A stretch of DNA of 64,000 nucleotides from Rhodococcus marinonascens NBRC 14363 (lineage in GTDB: Bacteria; Actinomycetota; Actinomycetes; Mycobacteriales; Mycobacteriaceae), in the NCBI RefSeq assembly GCF_001894885.1, contig NZ_BCXB01000023.1, positions 1-64,000 of the forward strand. The letters run 5' to 3'. The first letter of the stretch is position 1. Every line of letters starts with the position of its first letter. Made by a program: the position numbers and the translations under genes. This document shows, in pieces, positions 7,949 to 17,711 of this stretch. The notes beneath the pieces are model-generated. The model was given only the letters and a program-made list of their open reading frames with translations. It was not told where the DNA came from and did no database searches.

Positions 7949-9076
7949 CTAGATGATGCTCACAGTCCCCTGCGAGACTGCTGACGCGAGCACCCGCAGG
8001 TGGTCGTCGGAGCCGCCGAGGGTGTGCTCGATAGCGGTCAGCCTGCTCAGATAGTGACCGACGGGGTACTCGGCAGTCATGCCGATCCCGCCGTGCATCT
8101 GGATCGCCTCCTGCCCGATCTCCCGGCCGGAGCGGCCGATCTGCAGCTTGGCGCGGGATGCAACCACCGCGTCCACTGTTCCGTCGGCCAGCGACATGGT
8201 CGCGTAGAGGCTCATGCTGCGGGCCAACTCCAGCAGCACGTACATGTCGGCGGCGCGATGTGTGAGAGTCTGGAACTTCGCGATCGGGACGCCGAACTGC
8301 TTGCGGGTCTTCAGGTACTCGGTCGTCAGCCGTAGCGCTTCCTCCATCGCACCGACTGCCTCTGCGCACAGTGCGGCCTGCGCCCGGATACGGGATTCCT
8401 CAATCGCCGGCGAAGCGTCACCGCCCTCGCCGAGAGACTCGGCCACAGTGTTCGAGAGTTCGACCTGCGCCGCCCGCAGTCCGTCGTGGGTGGCATATGC
8501 GGTGCGGGTGAGCCCGGGTGCGTCGGCATCGACGAGGAACAGCCCGAGACCACCGCTGGGGAGAGTCGCGGTGACGACGAGCGCGTTCGCGTTCCCGCCC
8601 TGCGCGACAGGGTTCTTGATTCCCGTCAGGGTCCAGGAGTCACCGTCCTGCACCGCCGTCGTGGACACTCGGGTGGACGGCCAGCGCACGCCGGGCTCCC
8701 GGTCGGCGAATGCGAGCAGGAAGTTGCCCTCGGACACCTCGGGGAGAATTCGGCGACGCTGCTCCTTGCTACCTGCCGCGGCGATCAAACCGCCCGGCAC
8801 GAGCACCGCGTCGAGGACGGGTTCAGGGGCCAGGCGGCGACCGATCTCGGTCATCACCGCTGCGACCTCGACGGGTCCGGCGCCCATTCCGCCGTCTTCT
8901 TCGTCGAAGCTCAACCCTAGCAAACCCACCTCAGCTAGCTGCTTCCACACTTGCGGGCTCCAGCCCTGCTCGGTGTCGGTTACTGCGTTGCGCTTCTCGG
9001 TATCGTAATTGCGTACCAGCAGTTCGCGAGTGGTGTCGCGCAGCAGCTTCTGTTCGTCGGTCAATTCGAAGTCCAT
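7949..9076 (-). CDS. Acyl-CoA dehydrogenase, small-subunit type
   Basis: 375 residues from ATG at 9076 (MDFELTDEQKLLRDTTRELL). N-terminal helical, middle beta and C-terminal helical acyl-CoA dehydrogenase domains are present, with TRKQFGVPI (FAD contact) and the GG-type motif MHGGIGMTAEYPVGHY near the C-terminus. The middle domain is less conserved than in the partner. It lies 8 bp after the large-subunit gene. Adjacent large and small paralogues in actinobacteria and in pimeloyl-CoA dehydrogenases (PimC/PimD type) form heterotetramers with one FAD site per pair; that assembly is inferred. Substrate unknown; steroid, dicarboxylic or branched acyl-CoAs are possible. Confidence 0.85.
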   Translation of the reverse strand: MDFELTDEQKLLRDTTRELLVRNYDTEKRNAVTDTEQGWSPQVWKQLAEVGLLGLSFDEEDGGMGAGPVEVAAVMTEIGRRLAPEPVLDAVLVPGGLIAAAGSKEQRRRILPEVSEGNFLLAFADREPGVRWPSTRVSTTAVQDGDSWTLTGIKNPVAQGGNANALVVTATLPSGGLGLFLVDADAPGLTRTAYATHDGLRAAQVELSNTVAESLGEGGDASPAIEESRIRAQAALCAEAVGAMEEALRLTTEYLKTRKQFGVPIAKFQTLTHRAADMYVLLELARSMSLYATMSLADGTVDAVVASRAKLQIGRSGREIGQEAIQMHGGIGMTAEYPVGHYLSRLTAIEHTLGGSDDHLRVLASAVSQGTVSII

Positions 9077-9084
9077 GTCACGCC

Positions 9085-10260
9085 TCACAATCCGAGGATC
9101 GAGGAGGCGATGATGCTGCGCTGCACTTCGCTCGATCCGCTGTAGATGGAAACCTTGCGGTAGTTCATGTAGGTAGGGGCAGTCTGCTGCGCCCACAGTG
9201 GTGAGGAGATGGCACCACCAGCCCTGACGGGGAGGGAATCCTGCCCGGCGACGTCGGCGAGCAGTTCGAGCGTGGCCTGCTGCAGTTCCGACCCACGCAG
9301 CTTCAACAACGACGACGCCGGGTTCGGCTTGCCGTCAGCCGAACTGGCGACGACGCGCAACTGGGTCAGTTCGAGCGCGATGATCTCGTTCTCGAGTTCC
9401 GCGATCCGCGCGGCGAACAGCGGGTCGTCGAGGAGCGTCCCCGCCCCGACCGAGATCTCGGCGGCGCACTCCTTCGCCTGCGCAAGCCGGACTTTGGAGA
9501 ATCCGAGACGGGTGACTCCGGTGCGTTCGTTGCCGAGCAGGAACTTGGCGTAGCTCCAGCCCTGATTCTCCTCGCCGACAAGGTTCTCGGCGGGCACGCG
9601 CACGTCCTCGAAGAAGACCTCGTTGACCTCGTAGCCACCGTCGATCAGCTTGATCGGGCGCACCGTGACTCCGGGCGTCTTCAAGTCCACCAGAATGAAC
9701 GAGATGCCGGCCTGTCGCTTGGGGGCATCGGGGTTGGTCCGGACGAGGCAGAAGATCCAGTCGGCGTACTGCGCAAGGGTGGTCCACGTCTTCTGACCGT
9801 TGATCACGTAGTCGTCGCCGTCACGAACGGCGCGGGTCTTCAGCGATGCCAGGTCGGAACCGGCCTCCGGCTCGGAAAAGCCTTGACACCACCAGATGTC
9901 GAGGTTGGCCGTTGGGGGAAGGAACCTCTCCTTCTGCTCCTGCGAACCGAATGCCGCAATGACCGGCCCGACCATCCCAACATTGAATGCGAGCGGCTCA
10001 GGGACCGATGCGAGCTGCAACTCGTCGAGCCAGATGTGCTGCTGCACCGGCGTCCAGTCCCTACCACCCCATTCCACTGGCCAGTGCGGCGTCGCCAGCC
10101 CATGCGCATTGAGGATTCGCTGGGCCTCGGTGAAAGCCTCTTTCCCCACATGTTCGCCGCGCGCGTAGCGCTCGCGGATCTCCGCCGGAATCTGTGTGGT
10201 GAAGAACGTTCGCATCTCCTCGCGGAACGCCAGCTCCTCGTCGGTCAAGGCCAGATTCAT
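9085..10260 (-). CDS. Acyl-CoA dehydrogenase, large-subunit type
   Basis: 391 residues from ATG at 10260 (MNLALTDEELAFREEMRTFF). Features include WPVEWGGRDWTPVQQHIW, the substrate/FAD motif QGFSEPEAGSDLASLKTRA, YVINGQKTWTTLAQYADW, and a C-terminal YSGSSEVQRSIIASSILGL. These match the large subunit of two-gene dehydrogenases (PimC-like). It catalyses alpha,beta-desaturation of an acyl-CoA with electron transfer to ETF. It is co-transcribed with the downstream small subunit. Nothing here identifies the substrate, and no regulator is adjacent. Confidence 0.87.
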   Translation of the reverse strand: MNLALTDEELAFREEMRTFFTTQIPAEIRERYARGEHVGKEAFTEAQRILNAHGLATPHWPVEWGGRDWTPVQQHIWLDELQLASVPEPLAFNVGMVGPVIAAFGSQEQKERFLPPTANLDIWWCQGFSEPEAGSDLASLKTRAVRDGDDYVINGQKTWTTLAQYADWIFCLVRTNPDAPKRQAGISFILVDLKTPGVTVRPIKLIDGGYEVNEVFFEDVRVPAENLVGEENQGWSYAKFLLGNERTGVTRLGFSKVRLAQAKECAAEISVGAGTLLDDPLFAARIAELENEIIALELTQLRVVASSADGKPNPASSLLKLRGSELQQATLELLADVAGQDSLPVRAGGAISSPLWAQQTAPTYMNYRKVSIYSGSSEVQRSIIASSILGL

Positions 10261-10425
10261 CGGACTTCCTTCGCACTCGAGGTCAGATTCATGTTCTGAT
10301 CCAGACCGTACCCTGACCGCCCCCGATTCACCACGGCATCCCGGGGCGATTATTTCGTCCACCTCAATTCCGCTGTCGGGACCACTCAGGTGTGGCCACC
10401 GCCCGCCGGTCGGCGATCCGACGGG

Positions 10426-10881
10426 TCAGTTCGTGCGGACGACGAGTAGGAAAGCACCGCCGGCGGCATCGACCTCTGCGTGAACGCGCAGTTCCGGCGC
10501 GAGGCGGGACAGTCGATCGAGCAACCACTCCGACGCCTCCTCTGCGTCCAGCCTGCTCGGGCATCGAGCCACCGCGACACGTCCACCCTTGCGGCCGAGT
10601 TGTTCGACCACACCGATGATTGGGGCAGGGTCGACGACGAACAACCGGTCCGGCCACGGCACGACCGGCCTCACAGCACCCTTCTTGGTGTTGCACGCAC
10701 GGTGAGCGAGCCGCTCCACTCCGCCCTTGGCCTTCGCCTTCGCCTTCGCCTTCTTCGCGGTGACCACACTGTCGATACTGGGGCCGCGCGGATCGTTGAC
10801 CGACATGTCGGGGTCCACCGGTTCGTCACACAACCAGCAGTGCCACGACTCGCGGTCGCCTACCTCTCGAAGAGTGCTCAT
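10426..10881 (-). CDS. HNH-like zinc protein, catalytic His apparently missing
   Basis: 151 residues. The N-terminus carries CWLC and, about 60 residues later, HRACNTKKG, spaced like the zinc ligands and final helix of HNH nucleases. The usual central Asp-His dyad is not obvious: DPRGPSIDSVV occupies that place. A basic KAKAKAKAK run sits between. The C-terminal half (VVEQLGRKGGRVAVARCPSR, ELRVHAEVDAAGGAFLLVV) looks like a separate small alpha/beta domain. Function unknown; a structural or DNA-binding role is as likely as nuclease activity. Confidence 0.55.
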   Translation of the reverse strand: MSTLREVGDRESWHCWLCDEPVDPDMSVNDPRGPSIDSVVTAKKAKAKAKAKGGVERLAHRACNTKKGAVRPVVPWPDRLFVVDPAPIIGVVEQLGRKGGRVAVARCPSRLDAEEASEWLLDRLSRLAPELRVHAEVDAAGGAFLLVVRTN

Positions 10882-11070
10882 GGGCGCAAACGCTACCCGC
10901 GGCGGTCTGGTGTGCCCAGGTCAGGCTGACCGCTACCGGTTCACACGAATCAAGATTATTGCGCCGACATCCTGTAGATCCGCAGCGGGAAAGAGGCGTG
11001 GGAGGCCCACGCGTACCGGCCACGATCACTACTGTGGAACACAGGGCAGGCAACTCGAAGGGGATCGACG

Positions 11071-11532
11071 ATGACCAGCGACTCAGGCGAACGCAGCCGT
11101 GTGCAATTCGGTGCCGGAGCGATGCCGGAACTCATGAGTTCCGAAGGGCGGACCATCATCGCGGACGCCGTGGTCGCCAAGATAGCGGGGATTGCTACAC
11201 GAGAGATCAACGGCGTCTACGACGTGGGGGGAGGCACTGCTCGTGCCGTCGGCGCCCTGCGTGATCGCATCCCTGGCGCCCGCGTCAACCACGCCCAAGG
11301 CGTGGCCGTCGAGGTCGGCGAGAAGCAGGCCGCCATCGACATCGGCATCGTCGCCGAATACGGTGTTGCGCTCCACGAACTGGCAGTCGGTATCCGCCGC
11401 AACGTGATTACCGCCGTCGAGCGGATGACCGGGCTCGAGGTGACCGAGGTGAACATCACCGTCTTCGACGTCATGCTGTTCGAGGAATCCGAGGCCGGGT
11501 CAGAACTCGATACCAAACCGAGGGTGCAGTGA
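11071..11532 (+). CDS. Asp23/Gls24 family envelope stress protein
   Basis: 153 residues. The Asp23 signature is clear: IADAVVAKIAGIATREINGVYDVGGG, GVAVEVGEKQAAIDIGIVAEYG, VITAVERMTGLEVTEVNITV. Asp23/Gls24 proteins polymerise beside the membrane and are linked to alkaline and envelope stress. First gene of a tight five-gene operon; its stop overlaps the next start (GTGA). A small inverted repeat (10996-11002/11006-11012) precedes the gene by about 60 bp. Confidence 0.88.
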   Translation: MTSDSGERSRVQFGAGAMPELMSSEGRTIIADAVVAKIAGIATREINGVYDVGGGTARAVGALRDRIPGARVNHAQGVAVEVGEKQAAIDIGIVAEYGVALHELAVGIRRNVITAVERMTGLEVTEVNITVFDVMLFEESEAGSELDTKPRVQ

Positions 11533-11843
11533 CCGGTGCACCGTCGCCGGGAACCGACGGTGAAGACCTCTCCGAACGTATCGTGGCCGCCGTTCTTGCA
11601 ACTCCGGGCGTTGCCGCCATGCACGGGGGCGCGTTCGGTGAAGTGGCGACCTACCTTCCGGGCCGGCGTGTGACCGGCGTGACCGTGGGCCCCGCGTCTT
11701 GCGCCGTCCACCTCGCGGCGCGCTACCCGGCAAATGTGGTCGAAACCGCCGAAAGAGTACGGGCCGCAGTGGAACCGCTGGTGAGCGTCCCCGTCGACGT
11801 GACCATCGAAGATCTCCTGACAGAGACAGGACAAAGTCAATGA
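11529..11843 (+). CDS. Short Asp23-operon protein
   Basis: 104 residues starting at a GTG that overlaps the previous stop. The pattern 'ERIVAAVLATPGVAAMHGG' followed by strands and 'VRAAVEPLVSVPVDVTIEDL' mirrors a reduced Asp23 domain. Probably a partner of the neighbouring Asp23 proteins; specific role unknown. Overlaps the next ATG by 4 bases. Confidence 0.7.
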   Translation: MTGAPSPGTDGEDLSERIVAAVLATPGVAAMHGGAFGEVATYLPGRRVTGVTVGPASCAVHLAARYPANVVETAERVRAAVEPLVSVPVDVTIEDLLTETGQSQ

Positions 11844-12019
11844 ACAGCACAGTCACCGGCTTGATCGTCGGATTACTCCTGGCAATCGCAGGCATCCTCG
11901 GCGGATTCAGCGGGTTCGTATTCGCTGTGCTACTCGGCGCCCTCGGCATGGCTGTGGGCGCACACCGCGATGGTCACCTCGACCTCGGCGCCATCCTGCG
12001 AAGCCGCGGCCGTGGCTGA
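11840..12019 (+). CDS. DUF2273-like small membrane protein
   Basis: 59 residues with two hydrophobic stretches (LIVGLLLAIAGILGGFSGF, VFAVLLGALGMAVGAH) and a charged tail (RDGHLDLGAILRSRG). Size, topology and position between Asp23 genes match DUF2273 proteins, often the membrane companions of Asp23. Start overlaps the upstream gene and its end overlaps the next by 8 bases. Confidence 0.75.
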   Translation: MNSTVTGLIVGLLLAIAGILGGFSGFVFAVLLGALGMAVGAHRDGHLDLGAILRSRGRG

Positions 12020-12995
12020 GCCCTTCGCCGCCAGTCCCTCCACCGAACCCCACAACGACACGGCGTTCGAGGAAGCCGACTCGCGCGGCGCTGTGGTCAT
12101 CAAGGAGCGCGCCATCGTCAAGATTGCCGTCGCCGCAGCGCTCCAGGTACCCGGCGTCGTCAAGCAGTCGGGCGGACTGTCCCGGTTCACCGGACGAGAC
12201 CTCCCCCGCGCCGACGTCTCGACCGGCGCCAACGCTGTTGCCATCAACCTCTACATCGCGGTGGGATGGCCGTGCCGACTCGATGTCCTCAACCGCCGAC
12301 TGCGCGGAGAAGTTTGCCATCAGGTCGAGCAGATGACCGGGATGCCGGTCTGCGAACTCAACATTGTGGTTGCTGGAACAGAATCTGCTGCAACCGAGGA
12401 ACTTTCACCAGATACCCTATATCCGGAGCAAGCCGATTCGACGACGTCACCCATTCGGGCGGTACCCGTCCGGCCACGCACGCCACGGGCAACACCCGCC
12501 GCCGTGCCTGCTGCCGTCATCGTGGCCATTACAGCCCTCGGCCTCGCCGTCGTCGCGGGGCGTGAACTTCTCATCATGCGCGGCACCCTGGGCAACGCAC
12601 CCTGGATCCGCAACACCGCCGAATGGCTGGGGCGACTCCATTGGTCCGACTGGATAGTCCCCGTGGCGACCTGCGCGGTCATCGTGGGGATCGCGTTCAT
12701 CGTCGCGGCCCTCAAGCCCCGGCCGTGCACCCACCTGCCACTGAAAATCGGTGACACCCCGACCGTCTGGCTACGGCCCACGGACCTGGCCCGCAATACC
12801 AGCAGCCACGCCGGCACCGTTCCCGGCGTGCTGTCGGCGCACACGACCGTGGATCGCAGGCACGTCACGGTCCGAGTGGTGCGCAACGAGGCAGCATCCG
12901 CCGCAGATGTCACCACTGCTGTCCGCGAGTCCGTCCAGCCGACGTTGTCGTTGCTCGGCACCTCGCCTGAACTGCGAGTGCAGGTGAGGTCATGA
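12012..12995 (+). CDS. Asp23 domain-DUF6286 membrane protein
   Basis: 327 residues from a GTG at 12012, chosen because it overlaps the upstream stop as in the rest of the operon. Residues about 25-120 form a second Asp23 domain (VVIKERAIVKIAVAAALQVP, QMTGMPVCELNIVV). A proline-rich linker follows, then two membrane helices (around VPAAVIVAITALGLAVVAG and IVPVATCAVIVGIAFIVAA) and a soluble C-terminal domain of DUF6286 type. It probably anchors the Asp23 assembly to the membrane. Confidence 0.75.
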   Translation: MAEPFAASPSTEPHNDTAFEEADSRGAVVIKERAIVKIAVAAALQVPGVVKQSGGLSRFTGRDLPRADVSTGANAVAINLYIAVGWPCRLDVLNRRLRGEVCHQVEQMTGMPVCELNIVVAGTESAATEELSPDTLYPEQADSTTSPIRAVPVRPRTPRATPAAVPAAVIVAITALGLAVVAGRELLIMRGTLGNAPWIRNTAEWLGRLHWSDWIVPVATCAVIVGIAFIVAALKPRPCTHLPLKIGDTPTVWLRPTDLARNTSSHAGTVPGVLSAHTTVDRRHVTVRVVRNEAASAADVTTAVRESVQPTLSLLGTSPELRVQVRS

Positions 12996-13570
12996 CGCAT
13001 CGGACCGCCGCCGTCAATCGGCTGATCGTCCTCGTCGTCGGACTAGCACTCCTCGGGGTCGGCGGTTACGCCATAGCTTGGGACCTGAAGGTGCCGATCG
13101 TGCGCGAATGGGTGTCGCGATACGACCGCGACCTGGTCAGCAGATTGCCCGAACAGGGTTGGTGGGTGTGGGCACTCGTCGCCACGGTGGTCGTGGGACT
13201 GGTGTTCGGGATCATCCTGCTCGCCCTGGACCTGACCCGGCGACGCACCTCCCCCGTCGCCGTGCCGGACCCGGAGACGGGCACCTACGTGACAGTGGAC
13301 GTCAATTCCATCGCCGGCGGAGTGTCCAGCGAACTCGCCAAGTATCCCGGCGTCCGGCAGACACGGGCGCGGGCCGTGATCGAACGCGGACTCCCCACCC
13401 TGTTGATCGTCGTAACCGCCGATCCAACTATCAACATCGCCGACTTCACCCGCGCATCAGAGGACATAGCGGCCTGGGTCGAGTCGACGATCGGTGGCGA
13501 GCAGGTCGCCACCCAGGTCCTGCTCCATCTCGACCGTGCCGACCATCCGGCGGCACACGTCGAACTGTGA
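12992..13570 (+). CDS. AmaP-like alkaline shock membrane anchor
   Basis: 192 residues. Two N-terminal helices (LIVLVVGLALLGVGGYAI and VWALVATVVVGLVFGIILLA) bracket a short extracytoplasmic segment. A cytosolic alpha/beta domain follows (VTVDVNSIAGGVSSELAKYP, LPTLLIVVTADPTINIADF). This topology matches AmaP, the Asp23 anchor of Firmicutes. Last gene of the operon, with a 4-base overlap to the previous one. Confidence 0.75.
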   Translation: MTHRTAAVNRLIVLVVGLALLGVGGYAIAWDLKVPIVREWVSRYDRDLVSRLPEQGWWVWALVATVVVGLVFGIILLALDLTRRRTSPVAVPDPETGTYVTVDVNSIAGGVSSELAKYPGVRQTRARAVIERGLPTLLIVVTADPTINIADFTRASEDIAAWVESTIGGEQVATQVLLHLDRADHPAAHVEL

Positions 13571-13620
13571 GGAATGGCGGTAGACCACCGCCCGCCTTCA
13601 GAGAAGCCGCAGTTCGGAGA

Positions 13621-13663
13621 AACGCCAATAGCGCCCACCCCGGAGGGTGAGCGCCATTGGCGT
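13621..13663. terminator. Bidirectional terminator between Asp23 operon and tuf
   Basis: A 19-bp stem with two mismatches (13621-13639 with 13645-13663) and a 5-nt loop lies between convergent operons, 50 bp after the Asp23 operon and 33 bp after the tuf stop. Confidence 0.8.
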
Positions 13664-13664
13664 T

Positions 13665-13708
13665 GGTGCCTACTTGGTGATCGCGTAGGCGGTGCCTACT
13701 TGGTGATC
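13665..13708. repeat. Duplicated tuf 3' end
   Basis: An identical 18-base segment occurs at 13665-13682 and 13691-13708, 26 bp apart. The right copy holds the last EF-Tu codons and stop; the left copy repeats this beyond the stop. A short tandem duplication with no effect on the protein. Confidence 0.8.
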
Positions 13709-14886
13709 TTCGTGACCTTGCCGGCGCCGACGGTGCGGCCACCTTCGCGGATAGCGAAGCGCAGGCCCTCGTCCATGGCGACCGGCTGGATCAGCTTGAC
13801 GAACATCTCGGTGTTGTCACCGGGCATGACCATCTCGGTGCCCTCGGGGAGGGTCACAACGCCCGTCACGTCCGTGGTGCGGAAGTAGAACTGCGGACGG
13901 TAGTTGTTGAAGAACGGCGTGTGGCGGCCGCCCTCGTCCTTGGACAGGATGTACGCCTGACCCTCGAACTCGGTGTGCGGGGTGGTGGTGCCGGGCTTGA
14001 CGACAACCTGTCCACGCTCGACATCTTCGCGCTTGATGCCACGAACCAGCAGACCGACGTTGTCACCGGCCTGGCCCGAGTCGAGGAGCTTGCGGAACAT
14101 CTCGATACCCGTGACCGTGGTCTTGGTCTTGGTCTCCTTGATGCCGACGATCTCGACATCCTCGTTGACGTTGACCGAGCCACGCTCGATACGACCGGTG
14201 ACAACGGTGCCACGGCCGGTGATCGTGAAGACGTCCTCGACCGGCATGAGAAAGGGCTTCTCGGTCTCGCGGATCGGATCCGGAATGGAGTCGTCGACAG
14301 CCTTCATCAGCTCGAGGATGTTCTTGGTCCACTCCGGGTCGCCCTCGAGCGCCTTGAGTGCGGAGACCTTGACCACCGGAGCTTCCTCGTCGAACTCCTG
14401 CGCAGCGAGGAGTTCACGGACCTCCATCTCGACGAGTTCGATGATCTCGTCGTCGTCCACCATGTCGGCCTTGTTCAGGGCGACGAGGATGTACGGCACG
14501 CCGACCTGGCGGGCGAGCAGCACGTGCTCACGCGTCTGGGGCATCGGGCCGTCAGTGGCCGCGACCACGAGGATAGCGCCGTCCATCTGCGCGGCACCGG
14601 TGATCATGTTCTTGATGTAGTCGGCGTGGCCGGGAGCATCGACGTGCGCGTAGTGGCGCTTCTCGGTCTGGTACTCAACATGCGAGATGTTGATCGTGAT
14701 ACCGCGAGCCTTCTCCTCAGGAGCCTTGTCGATCTCGTCGAAGGCCGAGGCCTCGTTGAGATCCGGGTACGCGTCGTGCAAAACCTTGGTGATGGCCGCG
14801 GTCAGCGTGGTCTTGCCGTGGTCGACGTGACCGATGGTGCCGATGTTCACGTGCGGCTTCGTCCGCTCGAACTTCGCCTTCGCCAC
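13696..14886 (-). CDS. tuf: Elongation factor Tu
   Basis: 396 residues, full length. It delivers aminoacyl-tRNA to the ribosome as a GTPase. The G1 (GHVDHGKT), DAPGHADY and NKAD motifs are intact, followed by beta-barrel domains 2 and 3 ([31 protein letters not shown]). Last gene of the str operon, 90 bp after fusA, with AGGAGG upstream of the ATG. Its start [20 protein letters not shown] matches actinobacterial EF-Tu. Confidence 0.99.
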   Translation of the reverse strand: MAKAKFERTKPHVNIGTIGHVDHGKTTLTAAITKVLHDAYPDLNEASAFDEIDKAPEEKARGITINISHVEYQTEKRHYAHVDAPGHADYIKNMITGAAQMDGAILVVAATDGPMPQTREHVLLARQVGVPYILVALNKADMVDDDEIIELVEMEVRELLAAQEFDEEAPVVKVSALKALEGDPEWTKNILELMKAVDDSIPDPIRETEKPFLMPVEDVFTITGRGTVVTGRIERGSVNVNEDVEIVGIKETKTKTTVTGIEMFRKLLDSGQAGDNVGLLVRGIKREDVERGQVVVKPGTTTPHTEFEGQAYILSKDEGGRHTPFFNNYRPQFYFRTTDVTGVVTLPEGTEMVMPGDNTEMFVKLIQPVAMDEGLRFAIREGGRTVGAGKVTKITK

Positions 14887-14976
14887 TTTGTGTCCTCCTG
14901 GACTGATTGATGCTTGCGGTATGCAGCAGTGCGGTTGTTATTACTTCGATCGTGCTTCGGCCGGCTGGAACCGAGG

Positions 14977-17079
14977 TTACTCGCCGGTCGCCTTGGCGAT
15001 GATTTCCTTCGAGACGTTCGCGGGAACCTCTGCGTAGGAATCGAACACCATGGAGAAGTTTGCCCGGCCCTGGGTCCTCGACCGCAGATCACCGATATAG
15101 CCAAACATCTCCGAGAGCGGAACCAGCGCCTTCACGACACGGGCACCACTGCGTTCCTCCATGGCCTGGATCTGGCCACGTCGGGAGTTCAGGTCGCCGA
15201 TCACGTCACCCATGTACTCCTCGGGGGTGGTGACCTCGACAGCCATGAGCGGCTCGAGAATGACCGGGCCGGCCTTGCGGGCGGCTTCCTTCAGCGCCTG
15301 CGAACCGGCAACCTTGAAGGCCATTTCCGATGAGTCGACGTCGTGGTATGCACCGTCGAGCAGCGACAGCTTGAGGTTGACCAGCGGGTAACCGGCGAGA
15401 ACGCCGTACTGCATCGCGTCCTGTGCACCGGCGTCGACGGAGGGGATGTACTCACGCGGAATACGGCCACCGGAGACCTTGTTCGCGAACTCGTAGGTGG
15501 CGCCGTCCTCACCGACGAAGGGCTCGAGCGCGATGATCACCTTGGCGAACTGACCCGAACCACCGGTCTGCTTCTTGTGGGTGAAGTCGTGCTTCTCGAC
15601 CTTCTTGGTGATGGTCTCGCGGTAGGCGACCTGCGGCTTACCGACGTTGGCCTCGACCTTGAACTCGCGACGCATGCGGTCGACGAGGATGTCGAGGTGA
15701 AGCTCGCCCATACCGCCGATGACGGTCTGGCCGGTCTCGTCGTCGAGTTCGACGGAGAACGTCGGATCCTCTTCGGCGAGCTTCTGGATCGCGGTGCCCA
15801 GCTTCTCCTGGTCGGACTTCGTCTTGGGCTCGATCGACACCTGGATGACCGGGTCCGGGAAGCTCATCGACTCGAGCACGATCGGGTTGCTCTGATCGCA
15901 GAGGGTGTCACCGGTGGTGGTGTCCTTCAGCCCGATCATCGCGTAGATGTGACCGGCCACGGCCTCGTCGACCGGGTTCTCCTTGTTGGCGTGCATCTGG
16001 AAGAGCTTTCCGATGCGCTCCTTCTTACCCTTGGTCGCGTTCATCACCTGGGCGCCGGGGTCGAGACGGCCCGAGTACACGCGGACGAAGGTCAACTTGC
16101 CGAAGAACGGGTGCGAGGCGATCTTGAAGGCAAGCGCCGCGAACGGCTCGTCCTTGCTCGGCTTACGTGTGAGGATTTCTTCCTCATTATTCAGGGCGTG
16201 ACCCTCGACGTTGCCGATGTCCAGCGGGTTCGGCAGGTAGTCGATGACCGCGTCGAGCATGGGCTGGACGCCCTTGTTCTTGAACGCGGAACCACAGATA
16301 ACCGGGTACAGCTCGGAGGCAACCGTCATTTTGCGAATGGCGCCCTTGATCTCCTCGACGCTGAGTTCCTCACCGGCGAAATACTTCTCCATAAGCTTCT
16401 CGTCGGACTCGGCGACCGTCTCGAGCAGCTTCTCGCGGTACTCGGCAGCCTTGTCGGCCAGATCCGCCGGGATCTCCTCGAAGGTGGGAGCGGCACCGAT
16501 GGCGACCGTGCCGCGCCAGGTGATGGCCTTCATCTCGACCAGGTCGACGACGCCGTCGAAGTCGTCCTCGGCGCCGATCGGCAACTGCAGGACGAGCGGC
16601 TTTGCGCCGAGGCGATCGATGATGGTCTGGACCGTGAAGTAGAAGTCCGCGCCCATCTTGTCCATCTTGTTGACGAAACAGATGCGCGGAACGTCGTACT
16701 TGGCGGCCTGGCGCCACACCTGCTCCGACTGGGGCTCGACGCCCTCCTTGCCGTCGAACACGGCAACAGCGCCGTCGAGAACGCGGAGCGAACGCTCCAC
16801 CTCGACGGTGAAGTCGACGTGCCCGGGGGTGTCGATGATGTTGATCTGGTTGTTGTTCCAGAAGCAGGTCACCGCGGCGGAGGTGATCGTGATGCCGCGT
16901 TCCTTCTCCTGTTCCATCCAGTCCGTCGTCGACGCACCGTCGTGCGTCTCACCGATCTTGTAGTTGACACCGGTGTAGAACAGGATCCGCTCGGTGGCCG
17001 TTGTCTTGCCGGCGTCGATGTGCGCCATGATGCCGATGTTGCGGACCTTGTTCAGGTCGGTCAGCACTTCCTGTGCCAC
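14977..17079 (-). CDS. fusA: Elongation factor G
   Basis: 700 residues, full length. This ribosomal translocase GTPase shows [14 protein letters not shown] (G1), [20 protein letters not shown] (G3) and [11 protein letters not shown] (G4). Domains II-V follow in order, with the C-terminal [20 protein letters not shown] conserved. Third gene of the str operon, 161 bp after rpsG. Confidence 0.99.
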   Translation of the reverse strand: MAQEVLTDLNKVRNIGIMAHIDAGKTTATERILFYTGVNYKIGETHDGASTTDWMEQEKERGITITSAAVTCFWNNNQINIIDTPGHVDFTVEVERSLRVLDGAVAVFDGKEGVEPQSEQVWRQAAKYDVPRICFVNKMDKMGADFYFTVQTIIDRLGAKPLVLQLPIGAEDDFDGVVDLVEMKAITWRGTVAIGAAPTFEEIPADLADKAAEYREKLLETVAESDEKLMEKYFAGEELSVEEIKGAIRKMTVASELYPVICGSAFKNKGVQPMLDAVIDYLPNPLDIGNVEGHALNNEEEILTRKPSKDEPFAALAFKIASHPFFGKLTFVRVYSGRLDPGAQVMNATKGKKERIGKLFQMHANKENPVDEAVAGHIYAMIGLKDTTTGDTLCDQSNPIVLESMSFPDPVIQVSIEPKTKSDQEKLGTAIQKLAEEDPTFSVELDDETGQTVIGGMGELHLDILVDRMRREFKVEANVGKPQVAYRETITKKVEKHDFTHKKQTGGSGQFAKVIIALEPFVGEDGATYEFANKVSGGRIPREYIPSVDAGAQDAMQYGVLAGYPLVNLKLSLLDGAYHDVDSSEMAFKVAGSQALKEAARKAGPVILEPLMAVEVTTPEEYMGDVIGDLNSRRGQIQAMEERSGARVVKALVPLSEMFGYIGDLRSRTQGRANFSMVFDSYAEVPANVSKEIIAKATGE

Positions 17080-17240
17080 AGGATTCTTCCCCGCTCGTAG
17101 CTCGTGTATCGGGTGTCGGCCTCCCCGGTGTTCACCAGCGGGGCCATTGTCTCGAGTTGTAGATCAGCCGGTTCCCCTGTGGGGCCCGACGCGGCGACAA
17201 CGTCGGAGCAGCCATCAATGGTGACCGCTCCGACGTGACG

Positions 17241-17711
17241 TCACCAGCGGTAGTGGGCGAATGCCTTGTTGGCTTCGGCCATCTTGTGGGTGTCCTCGCG
17301 GCGCTTCACAGCGGCACCGAGGCCGTTGCTGGCGTCGAGGAGCTCGTTGGCGAGACGCTCGACCATGGTCTTCTCACGACGTGCGCGAGAGAAGGTGACC
17401 AGCCAGCGCAGTGCCAGCGTGGTGGAACGACCGGGGCGAACCTCGACCGGCACCTGGTACGTGGCGCCACCGACACGGCGGCTGCGCACCTCGAGAGCCG
17501 GCTTGACGTTGTCCAGCGCGCGCTTGAGTGTGACGACCGGGTCGGTGCCCGTCTTCTCGCGTGCCTGCTCGAGAGCTTGGTACACGATGCGCTCGGCCGT
17601 GGACTTCTTGCCGTCCATCAGGATCTTGTTGACCAGCTGCGTCACCAAGGGCGAACCGTAGACCGGGTCGTTGATGAGGGGGCGCTTCGGAGCGGGGCCC
17701 TTACGTGGCAT
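17241..17711 (-). CDS. rpsG: 30S ribosomal protein S7
   Basis: 156 residues ([20 protein letters not shown]), full length. It binds the 3' major domain of 16S rRNA and nucleates head assembly. The conserved [20 protein letters not shown] and [12 protein letters not shown] segments are present. The start shares a base with the rpsL stop, showing tight coupling. Confidence 0.99.
   Translation of the reverse strand: MPRKGPAPKRPLINDPVYGSPLVTQLVNKILMDGKKSTAERIVYQALEQAREKTGTDPVVTLKRALDNVKPALEVRSRRVGGATYQVPVEVRPGRSTTLALRWLVTFSRARREKTMVERLANELLDASNGLGAAVKRREDTHKMAEANKAFAHYRW

Noticed and set aside
15343-17100. 585-codon plus-strand frame over fusA
   Set aside because: Mirror of the EF-G gene caused by codon bias; no domain character.
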